Positions 11,526 to 22,144 of a stretch of 64,000 bases of DNA are shown one piece after another. Every line of letters begins with the position of its first letter. Within the stretch, counting starts at the first letter, position 1. This stretch comes from Hysterangium stoloniferum. Taxonomy: Eukaryota > Basidiomycota > Agaricomycetes > Hysterangiales > Hysterangiaceae. The stretch is taken from assembly GCA_015178975.1 (NCBI GenBank), contig WHVD01000162.1:62001-126000 (forward strand), given 5' to 3'. A model generated the notes under the pieces. It was not told the DNA's origin and ran no database searches. It was given only the letters and a program-made list of their open reading frames with translations. The translations under genes were made by a program, and so were the position numbers.

Positions 11526-14436
11526 ATGACTATGGACCCCGCACCTCTCTTACGCGAACTAGTGATTACTTTCCCTCAAGATCCTGCCGTGGGAGTCGCC
11601 GTTGGCCTTATGATTGAGATGATAGTCATTGTAGGGGTAAGTATATGACGATAAGCTACGTAGATTATTTTAAGTAGGGCTAATTCTTAATACCCTGCAT
11701 GATAAGGGGGCAAAAAACAATATTGGGGGGTTTAACTATCTCGTTTATGAAACTGCGACCCGTCTTGTTGCTATTATAAAATATATGCATGGTAGATGGG
11801 ATGATGCTCCCGTCATAAGGGCATGTCTGGGTGATTTTGAGGTGTAAGTACTTGCGTTGAATCTTGATTTTGGTTAACCAGCATGCGAAACATCCATTTT
11901 GTACAGGTTTCTACAGAGATTTTTGAATGTGGTGAAACAGTACCAAAGATCTTCGACTTTTGCCACAATATTCCGATACCGCAGCTGTCAACGAGACATC
12001 GACAAGCTTTCCCGGCAGTTGAAAGATATAGAGCGGTCAACTGTAGTGAGCTTTTGTTTCGAGGTTCGCACAGAAACAGCTGTTTAAATTCTCATATAAG
12101 CTGGCAATCAACATGCATAGTACAACCGCTGTAAACATCTTTTGTGCAGCAGTGGATTCACAGAACTTAGCTTACACCAAACTCCTTGCAGAAATGCGCA
12201 TCCTGATTTTGAGGGCTGAAAACACCATACCTGTTGAATTGGCTGGAAAGGATGTATGTATCTCGGTTTGCAAATACGCCATAGTTTCCTACGACTAGCT
12301 CTTTTCAGCTTTTATATTTCACCCGGCAAGAATTTGAGCTTACTCGGCTAATTTGCCCAGACCATGCACCTCTTCCTCAGCACGCACCGGATTATCTTGG
12401 CCTACTCGTCAGATTGTTTGAAGCACGCCACAAAAATGGCCAAGTCATGTTAATCAAAGTCTACGAGGGACGCGGTAAAAACCAAAGTAATCAGAGACAG
12501 AAAGCCGTCAGTCAGAGACAAAGTCAATTCCCATTAGTTACTTACACCTGTGTTGGCAGTTTCACAAGACGCTACATTATAATAAAACGATATGGTAATT
12601 AAATTCGTTTATTTTATTTTTTGTGATGATTTGAATATTAATCTTGTAGGAATCATGTCCTTCTCCAAATCATCGGATCGAGTTCTTGGTTGGATACAAT
12701 TCCTTTTCATGTATATCAATGCCCACACCAAAATATGGAACGTCTTCAGGATTGGCTCTGTAGAACCTGGGAGTCTCGCCCAGCGGAAACAATAGAAGGA
12801 TTATATTGCATGGTATGACTTTGCAAACTTCATCGCAGATGAAACTGAAATATTATCATTAGAAAGAGTCTTATAAGGTCAATTAAACTATATCCTTGTT
12901 CTTAGGTAGTAAACTGACTATAAGGATAGGAACTCATCGATTTTCAAAAGCAGCAAAATGTTCGCTGTGCGCTCCCCCCGGTAGTTCTTATTTCTCTCTT
13001 ACAATATGCTTCTCTAACTTCTTGAAGTTCTCGGCAGGTATTGTAGACGTCCGCCGGCAAGGAGGAGAATTGAAATGGTCTCTTATATACAGTGGGGAAC
13101 TCATTGACGGTGAACCATATGTGGTATCCAACCTTGCTCACTTTATCAAACATCCGATATTAACAATCTTAATATACAGTCCGACGCCGCGTTAGGGTAT
13201 AGCCAAATCGATATTGTATCTGACTTGTATGTAAAAAATCTGAGCAAGTGAACCAAGCTCACTTCCCCAATAGCCAGCCCCAGAAAGGTATAGAGATTGT
13301 ATGTGGATTTTTTGCGGGGGCCTTGTATTGGATGTCAGAAGATAATAAAACCGACATACGTTCGGTTGTTGATATTCACCGCTCTATGACAGTCGAGGAG
13401 GTCGGGGCATCGCTATTTAGCCACCAATGGCTGGGGCCTTGTAGAACACTCGCCAGGTGCGACACTCCCATCGCTCTGGGAGATATAGGCTACACCCCTG
13501 ATGTATCTCCCGGCGAAGTCGGCACATTCAAAGTGGTGGGAAATATCCATAATCTAATTCTTGGACTTCCTCGTGCTCCTAATTCAGTATTTCCGTATAA
13601 ACCTCGACCCATCGACGCGCCGTGTTTGGAGTATAAAGAGTGGGGTAGTCCAGAACTTCCTGAACCCGAGATTGTCACTTTTGAAGGCAAACCAATATAT
13701 AAAAGGTATTCTGATGTCTGAACTTTCCGCTTCATTATTAACATCCATTGACAATAGATACACTCTGCCTCAGCCTCCAGTAACTGCATCTAGGGACTGG
13801 ATGAATTGTTACACTTGGATTAGTCCCAGGGAAATATGGAAGTTTTGGTCACATTTTGCCCCAAAGTTCATCAAAGAAAATAATCTATCACTATCTCCTC
13901 ATGATTTACAGCTAGGTAAGCTTTGTAGATAATGTATGGTATTACTGTAACTAATTCCCTGGTTCCCTAAAGTAACGCTCGCTGATGCGGAATGTGCGTA
14001 CGCACTCTATCTCGAGACAGAGTGAGTAGACGTTTTGTTGTCATGGATATACAAATTTTCAAGCCAATGCCAATCAGCGATGTCGAGCCTGTGTGGTATG
14101 AGAATTATATACTCGAGGCATCGTCGGTCGACAGTCACCATCGCCTACCACCCACGGTATATGTATTTGAACCCATTGACAAATGCAGGCGAAAAGACTC
14201 AGGTGAGCCAGTCGTCATCATGACGTCCCGAGCATCGTTTTCTCCCGAGCCAGCCTGGATCCGCGAGTCATCGTGGCCCCTTGATACGGAGACATGTGAT
14301 GGATTTGTTTTGGTTAACTACTGTAATGAGTAAGTTTCATCCATCATTTCTTTATCGCGCACCAAAGCTTAGGCTGTACTACAGCTACTTGGTCGAGTAT
14401 TATCAACTCCCGCAGGGGACATGGACAAAACAATGA
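11526..14436 (+). CDS. MLKL/HeLo-like helical bundle + kinase-like protein (paralogue A)
   Basis: A multi-exon gene; every junction below is shared with 35339-38261. Exon 1 (MTMDPAPLLRELV...) ends at 11636. Introns are 11637-11706 and 11844-11906, with more downstream. Residues 1 to about 125 form amphipathic helices ending FLQRFLNVVKQYQRSS and IDKLSRQLKDIE, the pattern of the MLKL-type four-helix bundle at the N-terminus of many fungal STAND or kinase-like proteins. Next comes a kinase N-lobe-like part: YLGLLVRLFEARHKNGQ, beta3-type MLIKVYEG, then HVLLQIIGSSSW. I see no HRD or DFG motif, so it is probably a pseudokinase. The rest (GFFAGALYWMS, CDTPIALGDIGY, WISPREIWKFWS, TVYVFEPIDKC, EYYQLPQGTW) is unknown. 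It appears intact. A role in membrane-targeted cell death is inference. Confidence 0.72.
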
Positions 14437-14689
14437 CTGTGTTAATGATTTGAAGTGTTGCAGTGACCTACCTTTTGCAACTTTTCAGAGATTGGTAAAT
14501 AGAACTGGCAGAAAAATATGTAAAATTAAGATGAACTATTGAATGAGAAAGTGCTATCTGGATGTTATTTTGAGCACATAAAATATATTTAGTTGAGTTG
14601 TTCATGAGATGTAAAATGTTCTCTGAGTAGGTATCATTGCAAGGGTTTTGCAGCTGACATGATGCAATTCCAAAACTGTCTAGAAGTTG

Positions 14690-15174
14690 TGTGACTTGTT
14701 TGATTGTCATGTGACTATGTTGAACATGTTGAATGTATCCCAAATACACTAACAATACTTGCAACTTGCAACTCACCATGTGCCCAATCTCTGCTGCACA
14801 AAAGGCTGACTCTCTCCTCACTGCTGGCCACTCTGCATACACAGTGTGCTCTGTCATGGGAGTTCATACCAGCACCATATCCAGACTTTGAAGGAAGCAC
14901 TCCCCCTACCTTCCTGGAGGACCAGATGAGGGTTGTTTGATCAGATGAGACCAAAACCAATTGTTTGGGATCACAGGCTGATGCAAGGAACCTTGAACTT
15001 TGGTGGAGGACCAGATGAGGGTTGTTTGATCAGATGGGACCAAAACCAATTGTTTGGGATCACAGGCTGGTGCAAGAAACCTTGAACTTTGGTGGAGGAT
15101 CAGTGATAGTCTGGGATTGTATGATGTGGGAGAGGCCTGGATCAGCTTGTAAAATTGCTGGAAAGATGGGTGGG
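14690..15174 (+). pseudogene. Tc1/mariner transposase relic, 5' half
   Basis: Shows VVWSDETKTNCLGS and LWWRTR, then GGGSVIVWDCMMWE and ACKIAGKMGG, all Tc1 transposase blocks. A 90-bp segment carrying the first catalytic-Asp block is tandemly duplicated (starts at 14915 and 15005). The frame is cut at 15174 by the LTR element and resumes at 21355. Confidence 0.8.
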
Positions 15175-15789
15175 TGTGAAGAGTGGTGGAAGTTCTGACC
15201 ATTCTATATGTTGGAATGTGTACATCATGAACAACATATTCCGAAGATCCGATCTATTTTTGGGACAACAAAGGAGTTGTGTCACTTACCCTTTTCTTTG
15301 TTCCACTGCTAATTGTTCTCACTGTTTCATTGTTCTACCAAAGATATATAAGCAGTAGATAGTATTTGACTGTACTTTAGTCCATTATATACTATTAGGG
15401 TCTTGATTTTCAACACTATATACAAAGAAATGAGTAGAATGGGAGGAAGGATGATTTGAGTGGAGACCTCGACTGTTATAGTTCAAGGCCAGAAGTGTTT
15501 GTTAGCTCAGATAATGCTACCTATGTGGTAGCTGACACGTTATCCTGATCACCGCTCGCTGTAGACCTAGTTTATGTCTTACGAGTGGTGGTGCTTGGGT
15601 AAAAGTGTGTCTCCATTTGTTTGGTGCTGAGTGCACCCACAAGTATACACAGAGCTTTGAACTAATGAAATGGTGCAATGTTTGAAGAATATAAAGGATA
15701 GAAAAATATGAATAAAATTTGTAAAATATATATAAAATAAAAGGAGTGTTTTACCACAATGAAACTGTGGTAAAAGCATACTCCTCACA
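15175..15789 (-). repeat. 3' LTR of the family Y element
   Basis: TGTGAAGAG...CTCCTCACA. Longer than its partner only because of the insertion at 15209-15415. The adjacent minus-strand tract GAACTGGGGGCA could serve as polypurine tract. Confidence 0.85.
15209..15415 (+). mobile_element. Short solo LTR (TGTTGG...CAACA), copia-like
   Basis: 207 bp with short inverted ends TGTTGGAA and TTTTCAACA, flanked by CTATA (15204-15208, 15416-15420). The partner LTR has the uninterrupted site TTCTATATACAAAG. It contains a TATA-like ATATATAAGCAG. The copia assignment rests on the terminal bases only. Confidence 0.8.
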
Positions 15790-16450
15790 GTGCCCCCCAG
15801 TTCGAATGGATGTGCTATACGAAGTTCTGGAAAGTTTCTGGGATGCCTCCCAGGTGTCTTGTGTGGAGCCCCCCAAACTGCAAGGTGCCAAGACCCCAGC
15901 ATTCGAAGGGAGGTTGGTGGCTTTAGGGGCAGTGAGGGAAGATATTGATGTGGAAAAGGGGGGGAAAAAAATTGGATCCATTCTTTTCCTTCCAGTCCCT
16001 AGTCGAGCACTCCCCCAGTCCTCAAACAGCAAATGGACTACTTGATAGCCTTCTAGACACTGCCACATTGTCTCCTTCCAGGACACGAGGCATTCCTCAT
16101 AGTAGATGTCCTGTAGGTGGACAGACTGTCATGTAACTCATTGGGCAGTGCATCTTGGGGTTAGGAAGGTAAGCTATCATTAGAGTCCATCAGAATCACC
16201 TCCTCCTTAAATGAGTACTGGAGGAGGTTTATGATGCTTCGCTGTGGCCAGATAGTGTAAGACTCGGGGTTAGGATCTTACCATGCTGCTAGTCTATGGG
16301 ACCTAGCAGCATACATGATGCTGTGAGCCTTCCTGGCCAGGATGTATACCCTATACCCCCTATACCGCCCCCATTTGTGATATTGTTGTTCCACAGCAAT
16401 CTTGCAAATTAACCATTGTCATGCACAGTTAGGTTGCAGTCTGTGTTCCC
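15790..16450 (-). pseudogene. Open segments of unknown origin in the Y element
   Basis: Minus-strand frames give GRYRGYRVYILARKAHSIMY and INLLQYSFKEEVILMDSN, then SWKETMWQCLEGYQVVHLLF after a frame change. The GRYRGYR part has a diverged second copy near 19510-19600 (GGQYRGYRRRH). In-frame stops are present. I do not recognise the protein and see no retroviral domain. It may be part of the element's own second protein or a captured host gene. Confidence 0.35.
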
Positions 16451-17289
16451 GAAAGGTCTAGCCCATGGCAGGTCTAGAAAGTGTCCAGTAATGCTTCAAG
16501 TAGGTGGGTGAGTCCAGAGGAAAAAAAAAAAATCACAAAATTGACTGAGTTCAGTACAATTATGATAATGGACCCAAATATGGCACTAAGGTTGGGTCAC
16601 ATAGTTCTGTCCAGACATATCTGATCTAGGTGTTGCCCTGCAAGTTATTGAACCTTTTGCAGCTAGTTGACCACCGACAAAAGTAAAGTGGAGGGGTGGA
16701 GGGGAAAGGGTCCATGTGTGTTGGTGAGAAGTTGTCAGGGCACAGTGTTGCAAGGTGTCATACACTGAACCCAAATCTGTGAATGCCTCATCAGAAAGCA
16801 TCACACACCGAGCTTGAAAGTTGCGAAGGTCAAGAAAGGCAAAGTTCCGACTATTTCAGTGCGAGGCTTTAACCATGAGGAAGGACCTTGTTGAACAGTG
16901 TGTGCTGAACCTGTAAGTTACAAAGGTTAGAAGAGCAAAGCTTCGACTATTTCAGCATGAAGCTTTAGCAGAGGGGAAGGCTAAGAGTAGGTGATGTTGA
17001 AAGTCGAAACGGTGTGAAGGTTTTATTGTGAGGTGACACAGCCCTGTATCCACATGTGTCCACAAGTGTTGGAGGTCAGTCCTTTACTCTGTTTCATACT
17101 CAACTGTTGACCTCATACTGTCTCCTCATTGTTGGAAGGACTGGGTAAGGTACCTTAGCACTGACATGTAGCAGTCACCCATCTCTATGCAGCACCATGG
17201 GATGGCTCTTTGAAAATAGGCCCACATCCACTTCTCTGGCCTGAATTGCTCATCACTTCGAGGGTATCTCCCCAGTGACCCAAACCTGT
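16451..17289. other. Y-element interior without recognisable gene
   Basis: Two diverged copies of a segment around AAAGTTCCGACTATTTCAG lie near 16845 and 16935. No coding evidence. Confidence 0.35.
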
Positions 17290-17765
17290 GCCCTTATGTC
17301 GCCTTGCTCTGTGGTGCCATCTGTTTCCATTGGTCACTCTTCGAACCATAGCATGCGCTATACACCCGCACAGTGCACCCTCAAACCGCACCCATGCACT
17401 GCACTTGTGCACCCACGCACCCATGCAGTGCAATCATGCACTCCCACAGTGCAGTCACACACCCGCATCTTCAAACCATGCCCATATGCCGTACTTGTAC
17501 ACTTGCATGGTATACCCTTGAATTGCACCCATGCAGCACACTCATGCGCTTGCGCAGCGTACTTGCATGCCCATGCGATGTGTTGATGCGCTCACGCAGT
17601 GTGCTTGTGCACCTGTGCAACGTGTTCACATACCCACGCAGTGTGCTTGCACACTGTGCGACGTATTCACGCACCTGCACAGTGTGCTTGCATATCTGTG
17701 TGGTGCACTTGCACCCCCATGCAGCACAGTTGTGCACTCATGCATTCCACATTCACATGCAGGAC
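17290..17765. repeat. Degenerate TGCA/CACGCA minisatellite, left of the sirtuin copy
   Basis: Dozens of short, diverged units built from GTGCACCCATGCA-like words. This leaves long frames rich in Cys, His, Ala and Thr open on both strands; none is a credible protein. A similar block lies on the other side of the sirtuin copy at about 18470-18845. Confidence 0.7.
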
Positions 17766-17799
17766 CTTCATTATCATGGAGTACTCGAGTGACTGATGT

Positions 17800-18465
17800 T
17801 AATGTCTTTGCCGTGCTGCATAGCACTTCACCACAGTGAGCCTCAATCTTCTCCACGCCAAGAAGCCCATCAGCACGAGTCAGCCCCAAGTTGAGTAATA
17901 GGATGGGTTTATTTTCTTCAAGAGCATGCTTCACTAGACAAAATGCCAAATGATCTGTCCCGGATGCCTCTCAGTATCGATTTACCAAAGAAAATCACAG
18001 AGGGCTTCATCACATGCTTGGACAGCCCCTCCTGAGCACACCGCTCGCATGCCAGCACCACAAGGTGCTCAAAGCTCATGCCAGGCATTTCTATATCACC
18101 ATCTGGATTGGTGCGCAACCAGGTGCTGTGTCATTCAAAGGCATCCGCCAGATCTTTCCAGCTGGGATTTTCCGCAGATAGCTGTGCCTGGAATGACACG
18201 TGGGACATTCCATGGGCCCTTCAACACTGGACCCGATGCAGGCTGCCATGCAGTTGCAGGATGTGGGGGTCCTCATCCTTCAGACAACGTGCACTCGCTT
18301 TGAGATGCAGCCCGTCTGCATTCTGGGTCACAATGCACTTGGTAAACAAGGCCTTGAACAGTGCAGCCAAGGCATAGTGCATTGGGTTTGGCTGTGCACG
18401 CAGCACCAGTGGATATCCCATGTAGGAACGTGACCAATACCACTGCTTGAAAACCCACATCCATA
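17800..18465 (-). pseudogene. SIRT4-like sirtuin retrocopy, broken
   Basis: Sirtuins are NAD-dependent protein deacylases. On the minus strand one frame reads YWSRSYMGYPLVLRAQPN, HYALAALF, CIVTQNADGLHLKA (catalytic-site region), LQLHGSLHRVQC (catalytic His and first zinc Cys), FQAQLSAENPSW, LRTNPDGDIE, ACERC (zinc Cys pair) and KPSVIFFGKSI. After a shift come LVKHALEENKPILLLNLG and TRADGLLGVEKIE. Two TGA codons interrupt it, after RVQC and before HSTWLRTNPDG. The glycine-rich NAD-binding start and the stretch before LVKHALE are missing. No intron is visible across about 650 bp, which fits a processed copy. It lies inside the Y element between minisatellites. Confidence 0.82.
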
Positions 18466-18901
18466 TGCTGCCACCCCCACATCCACTTGCCACACCTATA
18501 CACCTGCACTTACACAGTGCACCTACACACCCGCAGTTGCACACCCACACAGCATACCTTCAAACTGCATCCACACAGCACACCTGCACACTTGCACAGC
18601 TGCACACTTGCACAGCTGCACACTTGCACAGCTGCACACCCTGCACTCCCATGCCTACGCACTGTGCTTGTGCACTTGTGCAGTGCAGTCGCGCACTTGC
18701 ATACCCATGCGGTGCACTTGCACACCTGTGCAGTGCACTATCACAGCATGCTTGTGTGCTCACATGGTGTGTTTGCACACATGTGCACCCGCATAGCATG
18801 TTTTCATGCTTGCACACCTGTGCGGCTACGTGCTTACACAGTGCACCCAGCTCTCAACCATTTCATTGGCAAGACTGGTGACATAGTCTTTTGCACACTG
18901 C

Positions 18902-19395
18902 TACACCCACATCCACGCACTGAACATGCACACCCACATCCATGCACTGCACACCCACATCCATGCACTGCACACCCACATCCATGCACTGCACACCCAC
19001 ATCCATGCACTGCACACCCACATCCATGCACTGCACACCCACATCCATGCACTGCACACCCACATCCATGCACTGCACACCCACATCCATGCACTGCACA
19101 CCCACATCCATGCACTGCACACCCACATCCATGCACTGCACACCCACATCCATGCACTGCACACCCACATCCATGCACTGCACACCCACATCCATGCACT
19201 GCACACCCACATCCATGCACTGCACACCCACATCCATGCACTGCACACCCACATCCATGCACTGCACACCCACATCCATGCACTGCACACCCACATCCAT
19301 GCACTGCACACCCACATCCATGCACTGCACACCCACATCCATGCACTGCACACCCACATCCATGCACTGCACTCCCACATCCACACACCGCACAC
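18902..19395. repeat. 21-bp minisatellite, about 22 near-perfect units
   Basis: The unit contains CACCCACATCCATGCACTG. Its length is a multiple of three, so several frames on both strands stay open through the array (HPHPCTA on plus, CAVHGCG on minus). Near-duplicates of about 50 bp flank it (18851-18900 and 19441-19490, with ACCATTTCATTG and GACTGGTGACATAGTC). The even units suggest recent expansion or homogenisation. Confidence 0.92.
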
Positions 19396-19599
19396 CGATA
19401 CACCTGCACCTATGCAGCTATGTGCTCATGCACTGCACCCAGCTCTCGACCATTTCATTGATGAGACTGGTGACATAGTCGTTTGCATGCTCTTGCTGGC
19501 TGTAGGTGACGATCCATATGTGCCTTCTCCTATACCCCCTATACTGCCCCCCTGTTGCAATATCATTGTTCCAGAACAATCTCGCAACATAATGATCAT

Positions 19600-20784
19600 C
19601 CCCCGTGTGACATAATTTTTGAGGGAGTGTCCCAGGTCAAATGGGAATGTATCTGTCCTTGGCTTGGTCCATTGAGAGGTGTCCAGCGCGGTGTGTCCGT
19701 GATTGCCTTCCATTTGCAGAAACATTATCAGTGCCCCCCATTCTGGGATTAGGGGTTTATGTCGACAAATTCCCAGTGATGTCTCCATGGGAAGGCTGTT
19801 GGTTGGTGAGTCCTGTCTTGGGCCTTTTCTATCATCAAAACCATCGTCTGATTTCTGCTCCCCAGTTCCCAAGCTTTTATCACAGTCCCAACCATTCAAG
19901 CTATTGGACAACTTGAGTATAGGGTGGATAGACAATGGATGGCGAGATTTGTCAGGACACTGTGAATCTCGAGCTGAGGATGATGGGGAACTGGAGATGA
20001 CTTCGACTGTGATCTTTTCTGTAGACACATTCGAAAAAGATAACTGTCCTTTTTTGGCAGTTGATCTGGCATGGATCCCAGGACATTCTCCATGAAAGGG
20101 ACCAGAGCTGGAGGATGAGGGTGTTCATTCTGGCTCATCAAATCCACTGAGCAATTCCACCATCATCTTGTCACATCTCTCCAGGTTGTGCATCAATCTT
20201 GCCCTGAGAGTAAAGTAGGTGAAACACACATTTGAGGGTTTACTGTATATGGATTCCTTCAACATTTGAATGTATATGAAATCTGTATCGACCCTTGGCA
20301 TGATGTGGTCCCCTCTGAGCAATATGTGCATAATCTGTAACAGATCATCATGCACACAAAGTAAATCAGTGAGCAGAATGAACAGTTCCATCTTGATACC
20401 CACTATTCCATTTTCTTGGAAGAACATCACTTCGTTTGACCACTTTGGGATCAAATTTGTTACCTCACTGAGAGTTCCAGGCCAAGTGAATAAGTCATGT
20501 GCTGATATGATGCCATGGTACCTTCCCAGCCAGATGGCTATTCTCGTAGGTATGGATGGGTACCTTGTCTTGTAATCCTTTGTGGCAGTGATGACCTTAT
20601 CCCTTGAAACTTGAGAAGCATAGTAAGAGCTCCACTTCACGTTGACAGGCTCCGAATAAAGTAGTTGGCCATGATGCTCGAGCATAACTTGCCTCAGTGG
20701 GAAGACCAGGGTATCCTTCATGAAGGTGCAAGCATTTTGCCTTTCCAAGGGACTCAACTGCTCAAAGTTCGAGTTACCTTCCAT
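19600..20784 (-). pseudogene. gag-like gene of the family Y element
   Basis: The main open frame runs 20784 to 20125 (219 codons; MEGNSNFEQLSPLERQNA...), beginning 163 bp inside the 5' LTR as expected for gag. Segments such as LSEVTNLIPKWSNEVMFFQE and IKMELFILLTDLLCVHDD align by eye with the decayed gag at 50.8-51.0 kb, where a CCHC knuckle survives nearby. Here the reading continues in other frames to about 19600 and no knuckle is seen. A capsid-type role is inferred from position and homology. Confidence 0.55.
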
Positions 20785-20928
20785 TTAACTGGATTCACAA
20801 CACTCAGCATGTGAGGAGTTCCAGACAGTGTTTTGTGAAGTCACAAATGTTGACACCCTTGCAGCTGTGTAGTTAGAATTTGGTATTAGATAGTTGAATA
20901 AAATGTTTTTCTTTGTAGGGAAAGTACA

Positions 20929-20947
20929 GTCCAGCCTGGATCACCAC
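20929..20947 (-). other. Candidate primer-binding site
   Basis: On the minus strand, right after the 5' LTR, the sequence is GTGGTGATCCAGGCTGGAC. It contains TGG, as expected opposite a tRNA 3' CCA. A near-identical sequence follows the LTR start at 51366. The priming tRNA is not identified. Confidence 0.5.
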
Positions 20948-21354
20948 TGTGAAGAGTGGTGGAAGTTCTGACCGTTCTATATACAAAGAAATGAGTAGAA
21001 TGGGAGAAAGGATGATTTGAGTGGAGACCTCGACTGTTATAGTTCAAGGCCAGAAGTGTTTGTTAGCTCAGATAATGCTACCTATGTGGTAGCTGACACG
21101 TTACCCTGATCACCACTCACTGTAGACCTAGTTTATGTCATACGAGTGGTGGTGCTTGGGTAAAAGTGTGTCTCCATTTGTTTGGTGCTGAGTGCACCCA
21201 CAAGTATACACAGAGCTTCAAACTAATGAAATGGTGCAATGTTTGAAGAATACATATAAAGGATAGAAAAATATGAATAAAATGTGTAAAATATAAATAA
21301 AATAAAAGGAGTGTTTTACCACAATGAAACTGTGGTAAAAGCATACTCCTCACA
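20948..21354 (-). repeat. 5' LTR of the family Y element
   Basis: 407 bp, TGTGAAGAG...CTCCTCACA on the plus strand. It contains an internal hairpin TTTTACCACA...TGTGGTAAAA near its end, also present in the copies at 15789 and 54938. Confidence 0.88.
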
Positions 21355-21640
21355 GTGGGGACCATTACCTCACCATTTTGGATGATGAACTTTAAGGCAG
21401 CCTTGACTATTATGTATGATAAAGATTCTGGCAACATCATCTTCCAGCAGGATAATGACTCCAAACACATACAAAAGGGCCAGGCAATGGTTTCAAGACT
21501 ATGAAATAGAGTGTATGGTGTAGCTAGCACAGACCTCAGACCTCAATCCCATAGAACAGCTATACATACACACCAAGAGGAGGTTTAGAGGCTATGAACC
21601 ATCAGGTGTTTTAGAGCTCTGTCACAACTGTACAAGACCA
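21355..21640 (+). pseudogene. Tc1/mariner transposase relic, 3' half
   Basis: Continues the frame broken at 15174: DHYLTILDDEL, then SGNIIFQQDNDSKHI with the second catalytic Asp. It then degrades with stops and shifts. No terminal inverted repeat could be fixed for this copy. Confidence 0.78.
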
Positions 21641-22144
21641 ATTCCAACAACCCTTCAACTTGATTTCAACTCAAATTTGACACTTTTACTCAACTTTATT
21701 TGACCTTATTTGAAACTATTCAACTCAACTTCCAACTTGTCTCAGATTGATATCATTCATGATTCCATTCTTATATTATATAATAGTCATTAATTTATAG
21801 TAAAGGTATAAAAGGAGAATGAAAGGAGCAAGGAGAGTCAGTCAGAAAATCTGTAAGATAGTCCTTATCCTTACCATGTATTAGGCTCCCTGGCATTTGG
21901 CCTGTTAAGATCTCAAAAAGGGGGCAAGGGGGCTCTATGTCAGGGGGCCATTGATAGAGATCATACTAGTTGGGAGGTCTGACTCTATAACATGGGTGGA
22001 GCTTGGCTTCAACTTATATATTGTGTCCTTGTACAAACCATTAAGGTGCTCCAGTATTTCAAACAGAGCAGATAGTATGATAAGAACTGAAGACAACACT
22101 TAGCTCAGTTGACTGGAGGGCCAAAATGCTAAGAGTTGTGAGGT
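21641..22144. other. Repeat-derived sequence, unresolved
   Basis: AT-rich, with a TATA-like GGTATAAAAGG near 21806 and a diverged relative of the shared LTR box near 22011-22030 (CTTGGCTTCAACTTATAT). It probably includes an old LTR starting near 21620. No gene. Confidence 0.35.

Larger units (their letters stand above)
15175..21354 (-). mobile_element. LTR retroelement (family Y) with both LTRs and GTGGG target duplication
   Basis: Near-identical LTRs at 15175-15789 (once a 207-bp insertion is removed) and 20948-21354. GTGGG stands at 15170-15174 and 21355-21359. A primer-binding-like site beside the right LTR and gag on the minus strand set the orientation as minus. The 5.2-kb interior holds a gag-like gene, a sirtuin copy, minisatellites and unidentified open segments. 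I see no protease, reverse transcriptase or integrase, so it is a large non-autonomous derivative. Joining its flanks restores one open Tc1 frame (KIAGKMGG + DHYLTILDDEL). Confidence 0.88.

Noticed and set aside
15751..16086. Chromodomain at the end of the Y element (ECLVSWKETMWQC...)
   Set aside because: Only the VSWK-like word resembles YLVKW; the aromatic cage and E-x-x-SW pattern are absent.
17800..18465. A working sirtuin gene
   Set aside because: In-frame TGA codons, a shift, and loss of the NAD-binding N-terminus rule out a normal enzyme.
18487..19615. Long open frames on both strands (HPHPCTA, CAVHGCG and similar repeats)
   Set aside because: They arise because the 21-bp unit is a multiple of three without stops. 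No start context, domain or non-repetitive coding part supports a gene.
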